Below, in pieces: positions 1 to 9,223 of a stretch of DNA of 64,000 nt. The stretch is from Rheinheimera lutimaris (GTDB lineage: Bacteria > Pseudomonadota > Gammaproteobacteria > Enterobacterales > Alteromonadaceae). The stretch lies in assembly GCF_013283795.1 (NCBI RefSeq), contig NZ_JABSOD010000004.1, forward strand, positions 245,550 to 309,549. The letters run 5' to 3'. The notes beneath the pieces were generated by a model. It saw only the letters and a program-made list of their open reading frames with translations. It made no database searches and had not been told where the DNA came from. A program made the position numbers and the translations under genes. Positions within the stretch are counted from its first letter, which is position 1; each line of letters opens with the position of its first letter.

Positions 1-25
1 ACAACACTGTTGAAGCTATACCCAT
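1..25 (-). CDS. narL: Probable 5' end of narL (response regulator), cut by window edge
   Basis: Ten bases after the narX stop, on the same strand, an ATG at 25 opens a frame reading M-G-I-A-S-T-V-L before the window ends. A short leader followed by TVL is how NarL-type receiver domains usually begin, and narX-narL is a standard pair. No strong ribosome binding site is visible, so translational coupling to narX is likely. Only eight codons are visible, so the identification rests mainly on context. Confidence 0.4.
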
Positions 26-34
26 TAAGTAATA

Positions 35-1819
35 TCAGGCCCGCTGCTTGTGCTGCAGATATTCAGGAGCAAAGTTAAAATACACTCCGGTACCGCCCTG
101 GCTACGCCGCCTTATTTCTATTGTTCCGCCCAGATGTTTACTGCGCTCCTGCATAATCGCCAGGCCGTAATGGTTCAGTTTCTCGGCTGACTGCGGGATG
201 CCGACACCGTTATCTTCCACCGCCAGACTAATACCATCTTTACTGTGTTGCAGGCTGACTTTAAGCTCACTGCCCTGGCTGTGGTGCACTGCATTCTGGC
301 TGGCTTCGCGAATAATCTGCAGCAGGTGAATTTCCTCATGCGGCGCCAAAGGCACATTGGTTAACTGGTAATCCAGCAGGATCTGCAAGTCAGACTGCCC
401 GCTCAGTTGCTTTACCGTAGTTTGCAGCGCGCTTAACAAACCGGCGCCATCGACTTTTAAGCGGAAGGTGGTTAGCAGTTCACGCAGCTGCCGGTAAGCC
501 GCGTCCAGGCCTTGTTTTAACTCGGCTGACACATCGGCAATAGTGGCTTTGTCATCTTTTTGCGTGGCTTTGTTTAGCCGGGTGACCTGAATTTTTAAAT
601 ACGACAACGCCTGAGCTAAGGAGTCATGCAGCTCGCGGGCAATTACTGTGCGCTCCTGCATTAGCGCCAGCCGTCGCACCTGCTGCTCTTCTGATTTTAA
701 GCTCAGCGCCAGTGCCAGCTGATCGGCCACCGATGCCATTAACTGCTGCTGCCAGCGCGCCAATTGTTGGCCTTCGGGTACCCGGGCTACCAGTACACCG
801 TACTTCTTCCGTTCACGCTGCAGTAAATAATTATATTGGTGTGTGCTGCAGCCAATGTTCTCGCTTTGGCTGATGCAATCTCCACAATTTTGCTCAGCAC
901 AAGGGTCGGCGCCGCTATCACCCGGAACCAGTTGCATATAGGGTCTATCACCTTCTTCAGTGAACAGGCAAAGCTCTATATCATCCAGTTTTACTGCTGG
1001 CTTTAGTTCAGTGATGATCTGGTTAAAATCGACATATTCCGGCACATGCTCACTAATGCGCTGCGCCGTGTTGTACAAAAAGCGTAAGGTGGTATTGCTA
1101 TGTTTTAGTGCCTCGGTTTGCTGCTCTACCCGCTGCTCTAAATTGCCATACATATAGGAAATGGAATCATTCATTTTATTAAAGCTGTGTGCCAGGGTAC
1201 CCAGCTCATCGTTATTCTCGACGCTTAAGCGATGGGTAAAATCGCCCATCGCGACCCGTTTAGCGCCCTGAGTCAACGCTTCCAGCGGTTGCTGTACCAT
1301 TACCTTTAACCAGTAAATCACTATTGCCGACAGCAGCACGGTAGCCAGCAGCGCAGCCAGTTGTAGGGTGCGAAAACTACGTACCTTTTGCTCTGCATCC
1401 TGCTGAATATAAGACACCAGTTGCTCCAGCAATTGGATTTGCTCTGCCAATGCCTGTTCTAACTGCTGTGGCTGTTGCGGCAACTGTGTTAGCTGTGGCT
1501 CAATTTGCTGCCAATGCCGTCTGGCGGCATCGAACTGCGACACTATAGTGTCGTTATGCATAAAACGGGTAAATACCGGATGCTGCCAGCTTTGGTTAAA
1601 CTGCGCTTTAGCCGCTCGCAACTTTTGCTCGTCCTGCTGCTGCGTTAACCAAGCCATGCGATAGCTTTGCATCCGTAGCGAGCCGGCCACATTTACCGCA
1701 TGAGCATCGTTATCGGTTTTATCCGACAGCCAATACGACGCCAGCATGGTGCCAATGGCCAGCGTAACAATACAGGCAAGCGCGATATTAATTCGGGTAA
1801 CAATAGAAAACTGTCGCAT
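35..1819 (-). CDS. narX: Nitrate/nitrite sensor histidine kinase NarX
   Basis: Inner-membrane kinase that senses periplasmic nitrate or nitrite and phosphorylates NarL. An N-terminal TM segment is followed by a periplasmic domain containing the P-box-like stretch AVNVAGSLRMQSYRM, which contacts nitrate in NarX/NarQ. Then come a second TM near residue 160, a HAMP linker, a Cys-rich central module (CAEQNCGDC), the HisKA_3 H-box ARELHDSLAQALSYL and a HATPase domain (DNGVGIP). The frame opens at a GTG (1825), but the ATG at 1819 sits five bases after GGAG and is preferred, giving about 594 aa. It is divergent from narG across a 334-bp regulatory region. The seven or so NarL-type sites in this window are its likely downstream targets. 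Confidence 0.93.
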   Translation of the reverse strand: MRQFSIVTRINIALACIVTLAIGTMLASYWLSDKTDNDAHAVNVAGSLRMQSYRMAWLTQQQDEQKLRAAKAQFNQSWQHPVFTRFMHNDTIVSQFDAARRHWQQIEPQLTQLPQQPQQLEQALAEQIQLLEQLVSYIQQDAEQKVRSFRTLQLAALLATVLLSAIVIYWLKVMVQQPLEALTQGAKRVAMGDFTHRLSVENNDELGTLAHSFNKMNDSISYMYGNLEQRVEQQTEALKHSNTTLRFLYNTAQRISEHVPEYVDFNQIITELKPAVKLDDIELCLFTEEGDRPYMQLVPGDSGADPCAEQNCGDCISQSENIGCSTHQYNYLLQRERKKYGVLVARVPEGQQLARWQQQLMASVADQLALALSLKSEEQQVRRLALMQERTVIARELHDSLAQALSYLKIQVTRLNKATQKDDKATIADVSAELKQGLDAAYRQLRELLTTFRLKVDGAGLLSALQTTVKQLSGQSDLQILLDYQLTNVPLAPHEEIHLLQIIREASQNAVHHSQGSELKVSLQHSKDGISLAVEDNGVGIPQSAEKLNHYGLAIMQERSKHLGGTIEIRRRSQGGTGVYFNFAPEYLQHKQRA

Positions 1820-1903
1820 AACCACTCCGCTGATTTACTGCTTAAGCATACCTGCTTATCTGTTGTCACGCCGCTTTATTATAAAAACCGCCGGCACAAT
1901 TGA

Positions 1904-1931
1904 GCTACCCCCTTTTTCCCGCCAGGGTAGC
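1904..1931. repeat. Perfect inverted repeat in the narX-narG intergenic region
   Basis: GCTACCC (1904-1910) and GGGTAGC (1925-1931) form a perfect 7-bp inverted repeat with a 14-base spacer. It contains a NarL-like TACCC heptamer, so it may be an extra NarL contact or a small hairpin close to the narX start. The spacing is not the 7-2-7 arrangement. Confidence 0.35.
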
Positions 1932-2002
1932 TGGCGCGCACCACTTTATACCGCAAGAGGTAAACACCCGCCTATTGTCGGCGATTGCGGCGCTACCCAC
2001 AC

Positions 2003-2018
2003 TACCACTTTGTGGGTA
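2003..2018. promoter_or_regulatory. NarL 7-2-7 site upstream of narG
   Basis: TACCACT-TT-GTGGGTA is two convergent NarL heptamers with the 2-bp spacing bound by NarL and NarP. Its centre (2010.5) lies 53 bp upstream of the FNR site centre and about 94 bp upstream of the predicted narG transcription start. It is shared with divergent narX. Confidence 0.75.
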
Positions 2019-2056
2019 TTTTCGTTTTTTATCAGCTATTTAGCGCTCTGGTTAGC

Positions 2057-2070
2057 GTGATCTAAATCAA
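2057..2070 (+). promoter_or_regulatory. FNR site and narG promoter
   Basis: GTGAT-CTAA-ATCAA matches the FNR consensus TTGAT-N4-ATCAA at 9 of 10 positions. A TATAGT -10 hexamer at 2092-2097 predicts a start near 2104, placing the FNR centre at about -41, the class II activator position. This supports anaerobic induction of narGHJI. Confidence 0.8.
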
Positions 2071-2153
2071 GCATCATCCGCCTGTTGTTTCTATAGTGTG
2101 CATACCAGAAAAGCAATATGTCTGTTCATGCAGGACAAGACCAGGAGTAAACC

Positions 2154-5100
2154 ATGAGTCACCTACTCGACAAACTGCGGTTTTTTAAAACCCGCAAAGC
2201 CCCGTTCGCCGACGGCCACGGTGTTACCACTAATGAGGACAGAGCCTGGGAACAGGGTTACCGCCAGCGCTGGCAGCACGATAAAATTGTGCGATCTACC
2301 CATGGTGTTAACTGTACCGGCTCGTGCAGCTGGAAGATTTATGTTAAAGACGGTCTGGTGACCTGGGAAACCCAGCAAACCGACTACCCGCGTACCCGTC
2401 CGGATTTACCCAACCACGAGCCGCGCGGCTGCCCGCGTGGTGCCAGCTATTCTTGGTATATCTACAGTGCTAACCGCTTAAAGTACCCCAAAGTACGCCA
2501 GCAGCTGATGAAACTGTGGCGCGAAGCCAAGGCTGTGCACAAGGATCCGGTTAAAGCCTGGGAATCTATTGTCAGCGACCCGGAAAAAGCCAAAAGCTAT
2601 AAAGAGCGCCGCGGTTTAGGCGGTTTTGTCCGCGCCAGCTGGGATGAAGTTAACGAACTGATTGCCGCTTCAAATGTGTACACCACTAAAACTTATGGCC
2701 CGGATCGGGTTACCGGCTTCTCGCCTATTCCGGCAATGTCGATGGTATCTTACGCCGCCGGTGCCCGTTATTTATCGTTAATTGGTGGTAACTGTTTAAG
2801 CTTCTACGACTGGTACTGCGACTTACCACCGGCTTCACCGCAGGTGTGGGGTGAGCAAACCGACGTGCCGGAGTCGGCCGACTGGTATAACTCAAATTAC
2901 ATTATTGTTTGGGGCTCTAACGTGCCGCAAACCCGCACGCCCGACGCGCACTTTTTAACCGAAGTACGCTATAAAGGCACGAAAACCTGCGTTATTACCT
3001 CAGATTACTCAGAAGCGTCTAAATTTGGTGACACCTGGTTAGCACCGCGCCAGGGTACCGATGCCGCATTGGCGATGGCCTTTGGCCATGTCATTTTAAA
3101 AGAATTCCACGTTGATAACCCAAGTGCGTATTTTACCGACTATGTAAAACGCACCACCGATATGCCAATGCTGGTGATGCTGGAGCAAGGTGACAAGCAT
3201 CTGACGCAGGGCCGGTTTTTACGCGCTGCCGATTTAGTGAATAACCTGGGTGAAGACAACAATCCTGACTGGAAAACCATTGCCATTAACAGTGATGGCC
3301 GCTTAACCAGCCCCAATGGTGCCATTGGTTATCGCTGGGGCCAGGCCGGTAAATGGAACCTGGAGCAAAAAGATAAAGACGGCGAAATCGACTTACAGTT
3401 ATCGCTAAAAGACAACCGCGATGAACTGGTTGAGGTGGCCTTCCCATACTTTGGCGGAGCGCCGCACGAGTATAAATACTTCCAGCACACCGCGCATGAC
3501 GATGTGCAAATCCGTAAGATCCCGGCCAAACGCGTCGAACTAGCCGATGGCAGCACGGCGTTAGTCGCTACCGTGTTTGACTTAATGCTGGCGCACTATG
3601 GCGTAGATAACGGTATCGGTGATGACAGCCGGGCTAAATCCTACTTAGACAACGTGCCTTATACCCCGGGTTGGCAGCAGCCGATTACCGGTGTTAACCC
3701 GGAAGATGTGATTCGGGTAGCGCGTGAATTTGCCCGTAACGCCGATAAAACCCGCGGCCGTTCTATGGTAATTGTCGGTGCCGCATTAAACCACTGGTAC
3801 CACATGGACATGAACTACCGCGGTTTAATTAACATGCTAATGATGTGCGGCTGTATCGGCCAAAGTGGCGGCGGTTGGGCGCATTATGTTGGCCAGGAAA
3901 AACTGCGGCCACAAACCGGCTGGACCCCGCTGGCGTTTGCACTGGACTGGCAGCGGCCACCGCGTCATATGAACGGTACTTCGTTCTTCTACAACCACTC
4001 CAGCCAGTGGCGCTATGAAAAGCTGGATATGACCGAAGTGGTATCTCCGCTGGCGAACAAAGAAAAGTGGAGCGGCAGTATCGTCGATTTTAACGCCCGC
4101 GCCGAACGGATGGGTTGGTTGCCATCAGCACCACAACTGGGCGTGAACCCGCTGGGGCTGGCCGCTAAAGCCAAAGCCGCCGGGGTTGAGCTAAAAGACT
4201 ATGTGCTGCAGCAGCTAACAGATCGCAACATTAAGTTTGCCTGCGAGCAGCCCGACAGCCCGCAAAACTTCCCACGCAATATGTTTATCTGGCGCTCTAA
4301 CCTGCTGGGCTCCAGCGGTAAAGGCCACGAATATATGCTGAAGCACTTTTTGGGCACCAAACATGGTTTGCTCGGTAAAGACTTAGGCGAATTCGGCGGT
4401 AAAAAGCCACAGGATATTGAATGGACTGACAAAGGCGCCGAAGGCAAGGTCGACTTATGGGTGACGCTGGATTTCCGTATGTCGACCACCTGCCTGTACT
4501 CCGACATCGTGCTGCCTACCGCTACCTGGTATGAAAAAGACGATATGAATACCTCGGACATGCATCCGTTTATTCACCCGTTAACCGCCGCTATTGACCC
4601 GGTATGGGAAGCGCGCAGCGACTGGGAAATATTCAAAGGCATTGCCAAGGCGTTTTCCAAAGCCGCCGTTGGCCACTTAGGCGTAGAAACTGACGTGGTT
4701 ACCACGCCGATGCACCATGACACCCCGGCCGAACTGGCCCAGCCTTATGGTGTTAAAGCCTGGTGGAAAGGCGAATGTGATGCGATACCGGGTATCACCA
4801 TGCCGCACATTAATATTGTCGAGCGTGATTACCCTAATACTTATGCCCGCTTTACCTCGATTGGCCCACTACTAGAGAAAATCGGCAACGGCGGCAAAGG
4901 TATCGGCTGGGACACTAAAGAGGAAGTCAGCTTCCTGAAAAAACTTAACCGGGTGCATACCGACGAAGGCATTAACAAAGGCATGGCGAAGATTGACAGC
5001 GCCATCGACGCCTGCGAGATGATTTTATCCTTAGCGCCGGAAACCAACGGCCATGTGGCAGTGAAAGCCTGGCAGGCGCTGGGTAAAATTACCGGTCGCG

Positions 5101-5870
5101 ACCATACCCATTTAGCCCTGCCAAAGGCGGATGAGAAAATCCGCTTTAACGATATCGTCGCCCAGCCGCGCAAGATCATCAGCTCGCCGACCTGGTCAGG
5201 TCTTGAGGATGAGCATGTGTCGTACAACGCCGGCTACACCAACGTACACGAGCTGATCCCATGGCGCACCATTACCGGCCGTCAGCAGTTTTATCAGGAT
5301 CACGAGTGGATGCGCGATTTTGGCGAGCAGCTGTGTAGCTACAAGCCGCCAATTAACTTAAAAACCGTGCAGCCGGTGCTGAACAAAAAGCCAAACGGCA
5401 ATAAAGAGGTGGTACTGAACTGGATCACGCCGCACCAGAAATGGGGTATCCATAGTACGTATTCTGACAACCTGTTAATGCTGACGCTGTCGCGTGGCGG
5501 CCCTATCGTCTGGTTAAGTGAAACCGACGCTGCTGCGGCCGGCATTGAAGATAACGACTGGATTGAAATCTTTAACGTTAACGGCGCCATTGCCGCCCGT
5601 GCTGTGGTGTCACAACGGGTGCCGGAAGGCATGAGCATGATGTACCACGCTCAGGAGCGCATTGTAAACGTACCGGGCAGCGAGCTTACCGGCACCCGCG
5701 GTGGTATTCATAACTCGGTCACCCGGGCGGTAATGAAACCCACCCATATGATCGGTGGCTATGCCCAGCAATCCTACGGCTTTAACTACTACGGCACCGT
5801 TGGCTGTAACCGCGATGAATTTGTCGTGGTGCGCAAAATGCAGAACGTTGACTGGTTAGACACTAAATAA
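2154..5870 (+). CDS. narG: Respiratory nitrate reductase alpha subunit NarG
   Basis: Catalytic subunit (1238 aa, close to the E. coli length) of the membrane-bound nitrate reductase. It reduces nitrate to nitrite at a bis-MGD molybdenum centre on the cytoplasmic face. The N-terminal stretch HGVNCTGSCSWKIY carries the His/Cys ligands of the FS0 [4Fe-4S] cluster, and YPRTRPDLPNHEPRGCPRG follows as in NarG orthologues. No Tat signal is obvious; NarG keeps only a vestigial one. The ATG is preceded by AGGAG. It is the first gene of narGHJI, behind an FNR and NarL controlled promoter. Confidence 0.97.
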   Translation: MSHLLDKLRFFKTRKAPFADGHGVTTNEDRAWEQGYRQRWQHDKIVRSTHGVNCTGSCSWKIYVKDGLVTWETQQTDYPRTRPDLPNHEPRGCPRGASYSWYIYSANRLKYPKVRQQLMKLWREAKAVHKDPVKAWESIVSDPEKAKSYKERRGLGGFVRASWDEVNELIAASNVYTTKTYGPDRVTGFSPIPAMSMVSYAAGARYLSLIGGNCLSFYDWYCDLPPASPQVWGEQTDVPESADWYNSNYIIVWGSNVPQTRTPDAHFLTEVRYKGTKTCVITSDYSEASKFGDTWLAPRQGTDAALAMAFGHVILKEFHVDNPSAYFTDYVKRTTDMPMLVMLEQGDKHLTQGRFLRAADLVNNLGEDNNPDWKTIAINSDGRLTSPNGAIGYRWGQAGKWNLEQKDKDGEIDLQLSLKDNRDELVEVAFPYFGGAPHEYKYFQHTAHDDVQIRKIPAKRVELADGSTALVATVFDLMLAHYGVDNGIGDDSRAKSYLDNVPYTPGWQQPITGVNPEDVIRVAREFARNADKTRGRSMVIVGAALNHWYHMDMNYRGLINMLMMCGCIGQSGGGWAHYVGQEKLRPQTGWTPLAFALDWQRPPRHMNGTSFFYNHSSQWRYEKLDMTEVVSPLANKEKWSGSIVDFNARAERMGWLPSAPQLGVNPLGLAAKAKAAGVELKDYVLQQLTDRNIKFACEQPDSPQNFPRNMFIWRSNLLGSSGKGHEYMLKHFLGTKHGLLGKDLGEFGGKKPQDIEWTDKGAEGKVDLWVTLDFRMSTTCLYSDIVLPTATWYEKDDMNTSDMHPFIHPLTAAIDPVWEARSDWEIFKGIAKAFSKAAVGHLGVETDVVTTPMHHDTPAELAQPYGVKAWWKGECDAIPGITMPHINIVERDYPNTYARFTSIGPLLEKIGNGGKGIGWDTKEEVSFLKKLNRVHTDEGINKGMAKIDSAIDACEMILSLAPETNGHVAVKAWQALGKITGRDHTHLALPKADEKIRFNDIVAQPRKIISSPTWSGLEDEHVSYNAGYTNVHELIPWRTITGRQQFYQDHEWMRDFGEQLCSYKPPINLKTVQPVLNKKPNGNKEVVLNWITPHQKWGIHSTYSDNLLMLTLSRGGPIVWLSETDAAAAGIEDNDWIEIFNVNGAIAARAVVSQRVPEGMSMMYHAQERIVNVPGSELTGTRGGIHNSVTRAVMKPTHMIGGYAQQSYGFNYYGTVGCNRDEFVVVRKMQNVDWLDTK

Positions 5871-5886
5871 GGTTGGAGTAAGTAAC

Positions 5887-7422
5887 ATGAAAGTCAGAGC
5901 CCAAATAGGCATGGTGCTGAATTTAGACAAGTGCATAGGTTGCCACACTTGCTCCATCACTTGTAAAAATGTCTGGACCTCGCGTGAAGGCGTCGAGTAC
6001 GCCTGGTTTAACAACGTTGAAACCAAACCCGGTATTGGTTTTCCGAAAGAGTGGGAAAACCAGCAAAAATGGAACGGCGGCTGGGTACGCAATAAAAGCG
6101 GCAAGCTGGAGCTGAAAATCGGCGGTAAACGCCGCATTCTGGCGAATATTTTCGCCAACCCGGACTTACCGGAAATTGACGACTACTACGAGCCGTTCGA
6201 TTTTGATTACCAGCATTTACACAATGTTGGTGATACCAAGCACCAGCCGGTAGCACGGCCGCGCTCGTTGATCAGCGGCCAACGCATGGAAAAAATTGAA
6301 TGGGGCCCAAACTGGGAAGAAATTCTCGGTACCGAGTTTGCTAAGCGCAAAATCGACCAGAATTTCAATGAAGTAGTGCAAAAGGACATCTACGGTCAGT
6401 TTGAAAAGACTTTTATGATGTACCTGCCACGTTTATGTGAGCACTGCTTAAACCCGGCCTGTGTCGCGGCCTGCCCTTCCGGCGCCATTTATAAGCGCGA
6501 AGAAGACGGCATCGTGCTGATTGATCAGGATAAATGCCGTGGCTGGCGCATGTGTGTCTCGGCCTGTCCGTACAAAAAAATCTATTACAACTGGAAAACC
6601 GGTAAATCCGAAAAATGTACCTTCTGCTTCCCGCGCATTGAAGCCGGCCAGCCGACAGTCTGCTCGGAAACCTGTGTTGGCCGCATCCGCTACTTAGGCG
6701 TGCTGCTGTATGACGCCGATAAAATTGAAGTGGCGGCTAATACGCCAAACGAGAAAGACTTATATCAGGCGCAGCTGGATATCTTCCTCGATCCCAACGA
6801 TCCGGTCGTGATTGCCGCAGCCCGCGCCGAAGGCATCAGCGATAACTGGATTAAAGCGGCCCAGCGCTCACCGGTGTATATGATGGCGATGGAGTGGAAA
6901 GTAGCACTGCCACTGCACCCGGAATATCGCACCTTACCAATGGTGTGGTATGTACCGCCACTGTCACCTATTCAAAGTGCGGTGCAGGCCGGCCATGTTG
7001 GCATGAACGGTGAAATTCCGGATCTGAAATCGCTGCGTATTCCGCTGCGTTACCTGGCTAATATGCTGACCGCAGGCGATGAAGCGCCGGTAGTACGGGC
7101 ACTGGAGCGGATGATAGCGATGCGCGCCTTTAAACGCGCACAACAGGTAGACGGTATTGAAGATGCTGAGGTGTTAAAGCAAGTGGGCTTAACGCCGGTG
7201 CAGGTAGAAGAAATGTACCGCTATATGGCGCTGGCAAACTATGAAGACAGGTTTGTTATACCCACCAGTCACCGCGCCTACGCCGAAAACGCCTACGACT
7301 TAAAATCAAGCTGTGGTTTTAGTTTTGGTAATGGCTGTGGCGATGGCAATAACGGCGTCAACCTGTTTGGCACTAAAGCCAAAGGTGTGCGTCAGGTTAT
7401 CCCGGTTGAGATTAAGGACTAA
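5887..7422 (+). CDS. narH: Respiratory nitrate reductase beta subunit NarH
   Basis: Iron-sulfur electron-transfer subunit (511 aa) linking NarI haems to NarG. Ferredoxin-like Cys groups are visible: CIGCHTCSITC near residue 16, CEHCLNPACVAACPSG near 184-199, CRGWRMCVSACP near 217-228 and CTFC with CSETC near 244-263. In CRGWRMC a Trp replaces one Cys, as expected for the [3Fe-4S] cluster of NarH. It starts 16 bases after narG with a GGAG-type site (ggttggagtaagtaac). Length and motifs are those of a complete, intact orthologue. Confidence 0.97.
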   Translation: MKVRAQIGMVLNLDKCIGCHTCSITCKNVWTSREGVEYAWFNNVETKPGIGFPKEWENQQKWNGGWVRNKSGKLELKIGGKRRILANIFANPDLPEIDDYYEPFDFDYQHLHNVGDTKHQPVARPRSLISGQRMEKIEWGPNWEEILGTEFAKRKIDQNFNEVVQKDIYGQFEKTFMMYLPRLCEHCLNPACVAACPSGAIYKREEDGIVLIDQDKCRGWRMCVSACPYKKIYYNWKTGKSEKCTFCFPRIEAGQPTVCSETCVGRIRYLGVLLYDADKIEVAANTPNEKDLYQAQLDIFLDPNDPVVIAAARAEGISDNWIKAAQRSPVYMMAMEWKVALPLHPEYRTLPMVWYVPPLSPIQSAVQAGHVGMNGEIPDLKSLRIPLRYLANMLTAGDEAPVVRALERMIAMRAFKRAQQVDGIEDAEVLKQVGLTPVQVEEMYRYMALANYEDRFVIPTSHRAYAENAYDLKSSCGFSFGNGCGDGNNGVNLFGTKAKGVRQVIPVEIKD

Positions 7423-7427
7423 ATACG

Positions 7428-8198
7428 ATGTCAACAACAAGCATGCCGATACTACAACTGTTGTCCTTACTGCTGGACTACCCGAAGCAGCCGTTAGTTG
7501 ATGCCAAAGCTGAATTGCTGGCGATAGTGGCCGATGCCGCTATCGCGGCAGAGCTTAAGCAGCAGTTAAATGCTTTTATTACAGCGCGCTGCAGTGGTGA
7601 GCTAATGGACTGGCAATCAGAATACGATGGCCTGTTCGAGCGCGGTCGCTCACTGTCCTTGCTGATATTTGAGCATATTCATGGCGAGTCGCGCGATCGC
7701 GGCCAGGCCATGGTTAACCTGATGGCGCAATACCGCGAAGCCGGGCTGGATATCGGCGTAAAAGAGCTACCGGACTACCTGCCGCTTTACCTGGAGTTTT
7801 TATCCACCCAAGGCGAGCAAAACGCGCAAATTGGCCTGGAAGAAATAGCACCGGTGCTGGCGGTATTGTTGTGCCGCCTGCAGCAGCGCGAGTCAGACTA
7901 CGCCGGCATTTTCGCTACTTTGGTGGCGCTATCTGCGGCAGAGGTCGATTTAGCCGATATTAAAGCGCAAATTGCCGGCGAGCAGCGCGACGACACACCC
8001 AAAGCGCTGGATAAAGTCTGGGAAGAGGAAATGGTTAGCTTTATCGGTAACGAGCAAGCTAATTCAGCCTGCGGCAGTGGCAATAAACCAACAGATGGCC
8101 AGCGCCGCGATCAGTTTATTCCGCTTAGCACAGAGCTGCTGGGCAGCGAAGAAGCCGGGCAACAACTTTATAAAGCAGCCGCAGCAAAGCGCGCGTAA
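7428..8198 (+). CDS. narJ: Nitrate reductase maturation chaperone NarJ
   Basis: System-specific chaperone (256 aa) that holds apo-NarGH until the cofactor is inserted and the complex docks on NarI; it is not part of the final enzyme. The family pattern is visible in LLDYP near the N-terminus, FEHIHGESRDRGQAM near residue 85 and PDYLPLYLEFLS near 115. The C-terminal tail is low-complexity and variable. It starts five bases after narH, fully within the operon. Confidence 0.95.
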   Translation: MSTTSMPILQLLSLLLDYPKQPLVDAKAELLAIVADAAIAAELKQQLNAFITARCSGELMDWQSEYDGLFERGRSLSLLIFEHIHGESRDRGQAMVNLMAQYREAGLDIGVKELPDYLPLYLEFLSTQGEQNAQIGLEEIAPVLAVLLCRLQQRESDYAGIFATLVALSAAEVDLADIKAQIAGEQRDDTPKALDKVWEEEMVSFIGNEQANSACGSGNKPTDGQRRDQFIPLSTELLGSEEAGQQLYKAAAAKRA

Positions 8199-8210
8199 AG
8201 GAGCATTAAC

Positions 8211-8900
8211 ATGGCACACTTAAATCTGTTTGCCTTTGGCATTTACCCCTACATTGCCATCGCCATTATGGTGATTGGCAGTTGGATCCGCTACGACAGA
8301 GAGCAATACAGCTGGAAAACCAGCTCCAGCCAGCTACTGGAAAGCAAACAGCTGCGTAAAGGCAGTATTGCTTTTCACATTGGCGTACTGGGTATCTTTT
8401 TAGGCCATTTCTTTGGTTTACTGATGCCAAAAGAAATTTGGTACCTGTTTGGTATTACCACCCAGATGAAGCAACTTATCGCCATTGGCGCCGGTGGCTT
8501 GTTTGGCTTGATCTGCTTTTACGGCCTAACCGTGCTGATTAAACGCCGTTTATTTAACCCGCGCATTCGCGCTACCAGTAACCCAATGGACATTGCCATT
8601 TTGTTTTTACTCTATGCGCAGTTAATTCTGGGGTTGCTGAGCATCACGGTATCGATGGGCCATTTAGACGGTGCTGAGATGCTAAAACTGATGGCCTGGG
8701 CGCAAAACACCGTCACCTTTAACAGCGTGGCAGCAGCAGAAGCCATTAGCGGCGTGCACTGGATTTTTAAAATGCACGTGTTTTTAGGCATGACGTTGTT
8801 TGTGGTGTTTCCGTTTAGCCGCTTAGTGCACATGCTAAGCGTGCCGGTGCAGTACATCAGCCGTCAACACCAGATAGTACGCCAGCGTTTTGTGCGCTAG
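8211..8900 (+). CDS. narI: Respiratory nitrate reductase gamma subunit NarI (cytochrome b)
   Basis: Integral membrane di-haem b subunit (229 aa) that oxidises quinol at the periplasmic side and passes electrons to NarH. Five TM segments are recognisable. Likely haem ligands are the two His of HIGVLGIFLGHFFG and the paired His in HWIFKMHVFLG and RLVHMLSVP. A strong AAGGAG lies ahead of the ATG. It is the last structural nar gene, followed by 320 bp of repeat elements before the PPIase gene. Confidence 0.96.
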   Translation: MAHLNLFAFGIYPYIAIAIMVIGSWIRYDREQYSWKTSSSQLLESKQLRKGSIAFHIGVLGIFLGHFFGLLMPKEIWYLFGITTQMKQLIAIGAGGLFGLICFYGLTVLIKRRLFNPRIRATSNPMDIAILFLLYAQLILGLLSITVSMGHLDGAEMLKLMAWAQNTVTFNSVAAAEAISGVHWIFKMHVFLGMTLFVVFPFSRLVHMLSVPVQYISRQHQIVRQRFVR

Positions 8901-8934
8901 ACGACGTGAACAACGGACGGTTTAAGGCCCTGAC

Positions 8935-9013
8935 GGTTGCAACACTCGCTGTGCTCGCCACAGCAACTCGCTGCGCTCAGACACTCTGTGGCTGCGCTAT
9001 CGAGGTTCCAACC
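8935..9013. repeat. Dispersed palindromic repeat, family A, copy 1
   Basis: A 79-bp imperfect palindrome bounded by GGTTGCAAC and GGTTCCAACC. Its reverse complement matches the element at 32121-32212, sharing GGTT-GAACC, CACAGAGTGTCTGA and GAGTTGCTGTG in the same order. It lies directly after narI and could act as an RNA hairpin or attenuator between narI and the PPIase gene. Confidence 0.6.
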
Positions 9014-9076
9014 CGGGCCAGAATGGATCGATTGACCAGCCAGCCGTCAAACTTTCGGGCTCCGGGAGGCTTTAAG

Positions 9077-9167
9077 CCGGTGTTGCACACAAAGACGCCG
9101 TAAATCCCTCCCTGGAGGCTCCTCTTTGGCATCCATGCCAAAGACGCTTTGTTTAGCAACAACGGCT
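9077..9167. repeat. Dispersed palindromic repeat, family B, copy 1
   Basis: This element runs from CCGGTGTTGC through CCGTAAATCCCTCCCTGGAG and a GGCATCCATGCC palindrome to GCAACAACGG. The copy at 25908-25998 has the same succession (CCGG, GCCGT, TCCCTGG, GGCTC, a GGC/GCC palindrome, then the complement of the first arm). It is a non-coding stem-loop element in the narI-PPIase gap. Confidence 0.6.
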
Positions 9168-9223
9168 CGCCTCCTTCAGCAAACTGGAGGCAAGCTAACA
9201 AGCACCGATTACAGAGGTTTAAT

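Noticed and set aside
1700..2060. Reading frames on the plus strand across the narX start and narX-narG intergenic region
   Set aside because: They overlap NarL and FNR sites and the narX 5' end, with no ribosome site or recognisable protein.
9149..9223. N-terminal extension of the PPIase
   Set aside because: It lies in a dispersed repeat element, and a proper AGAGG site marks the ATG at 9224.
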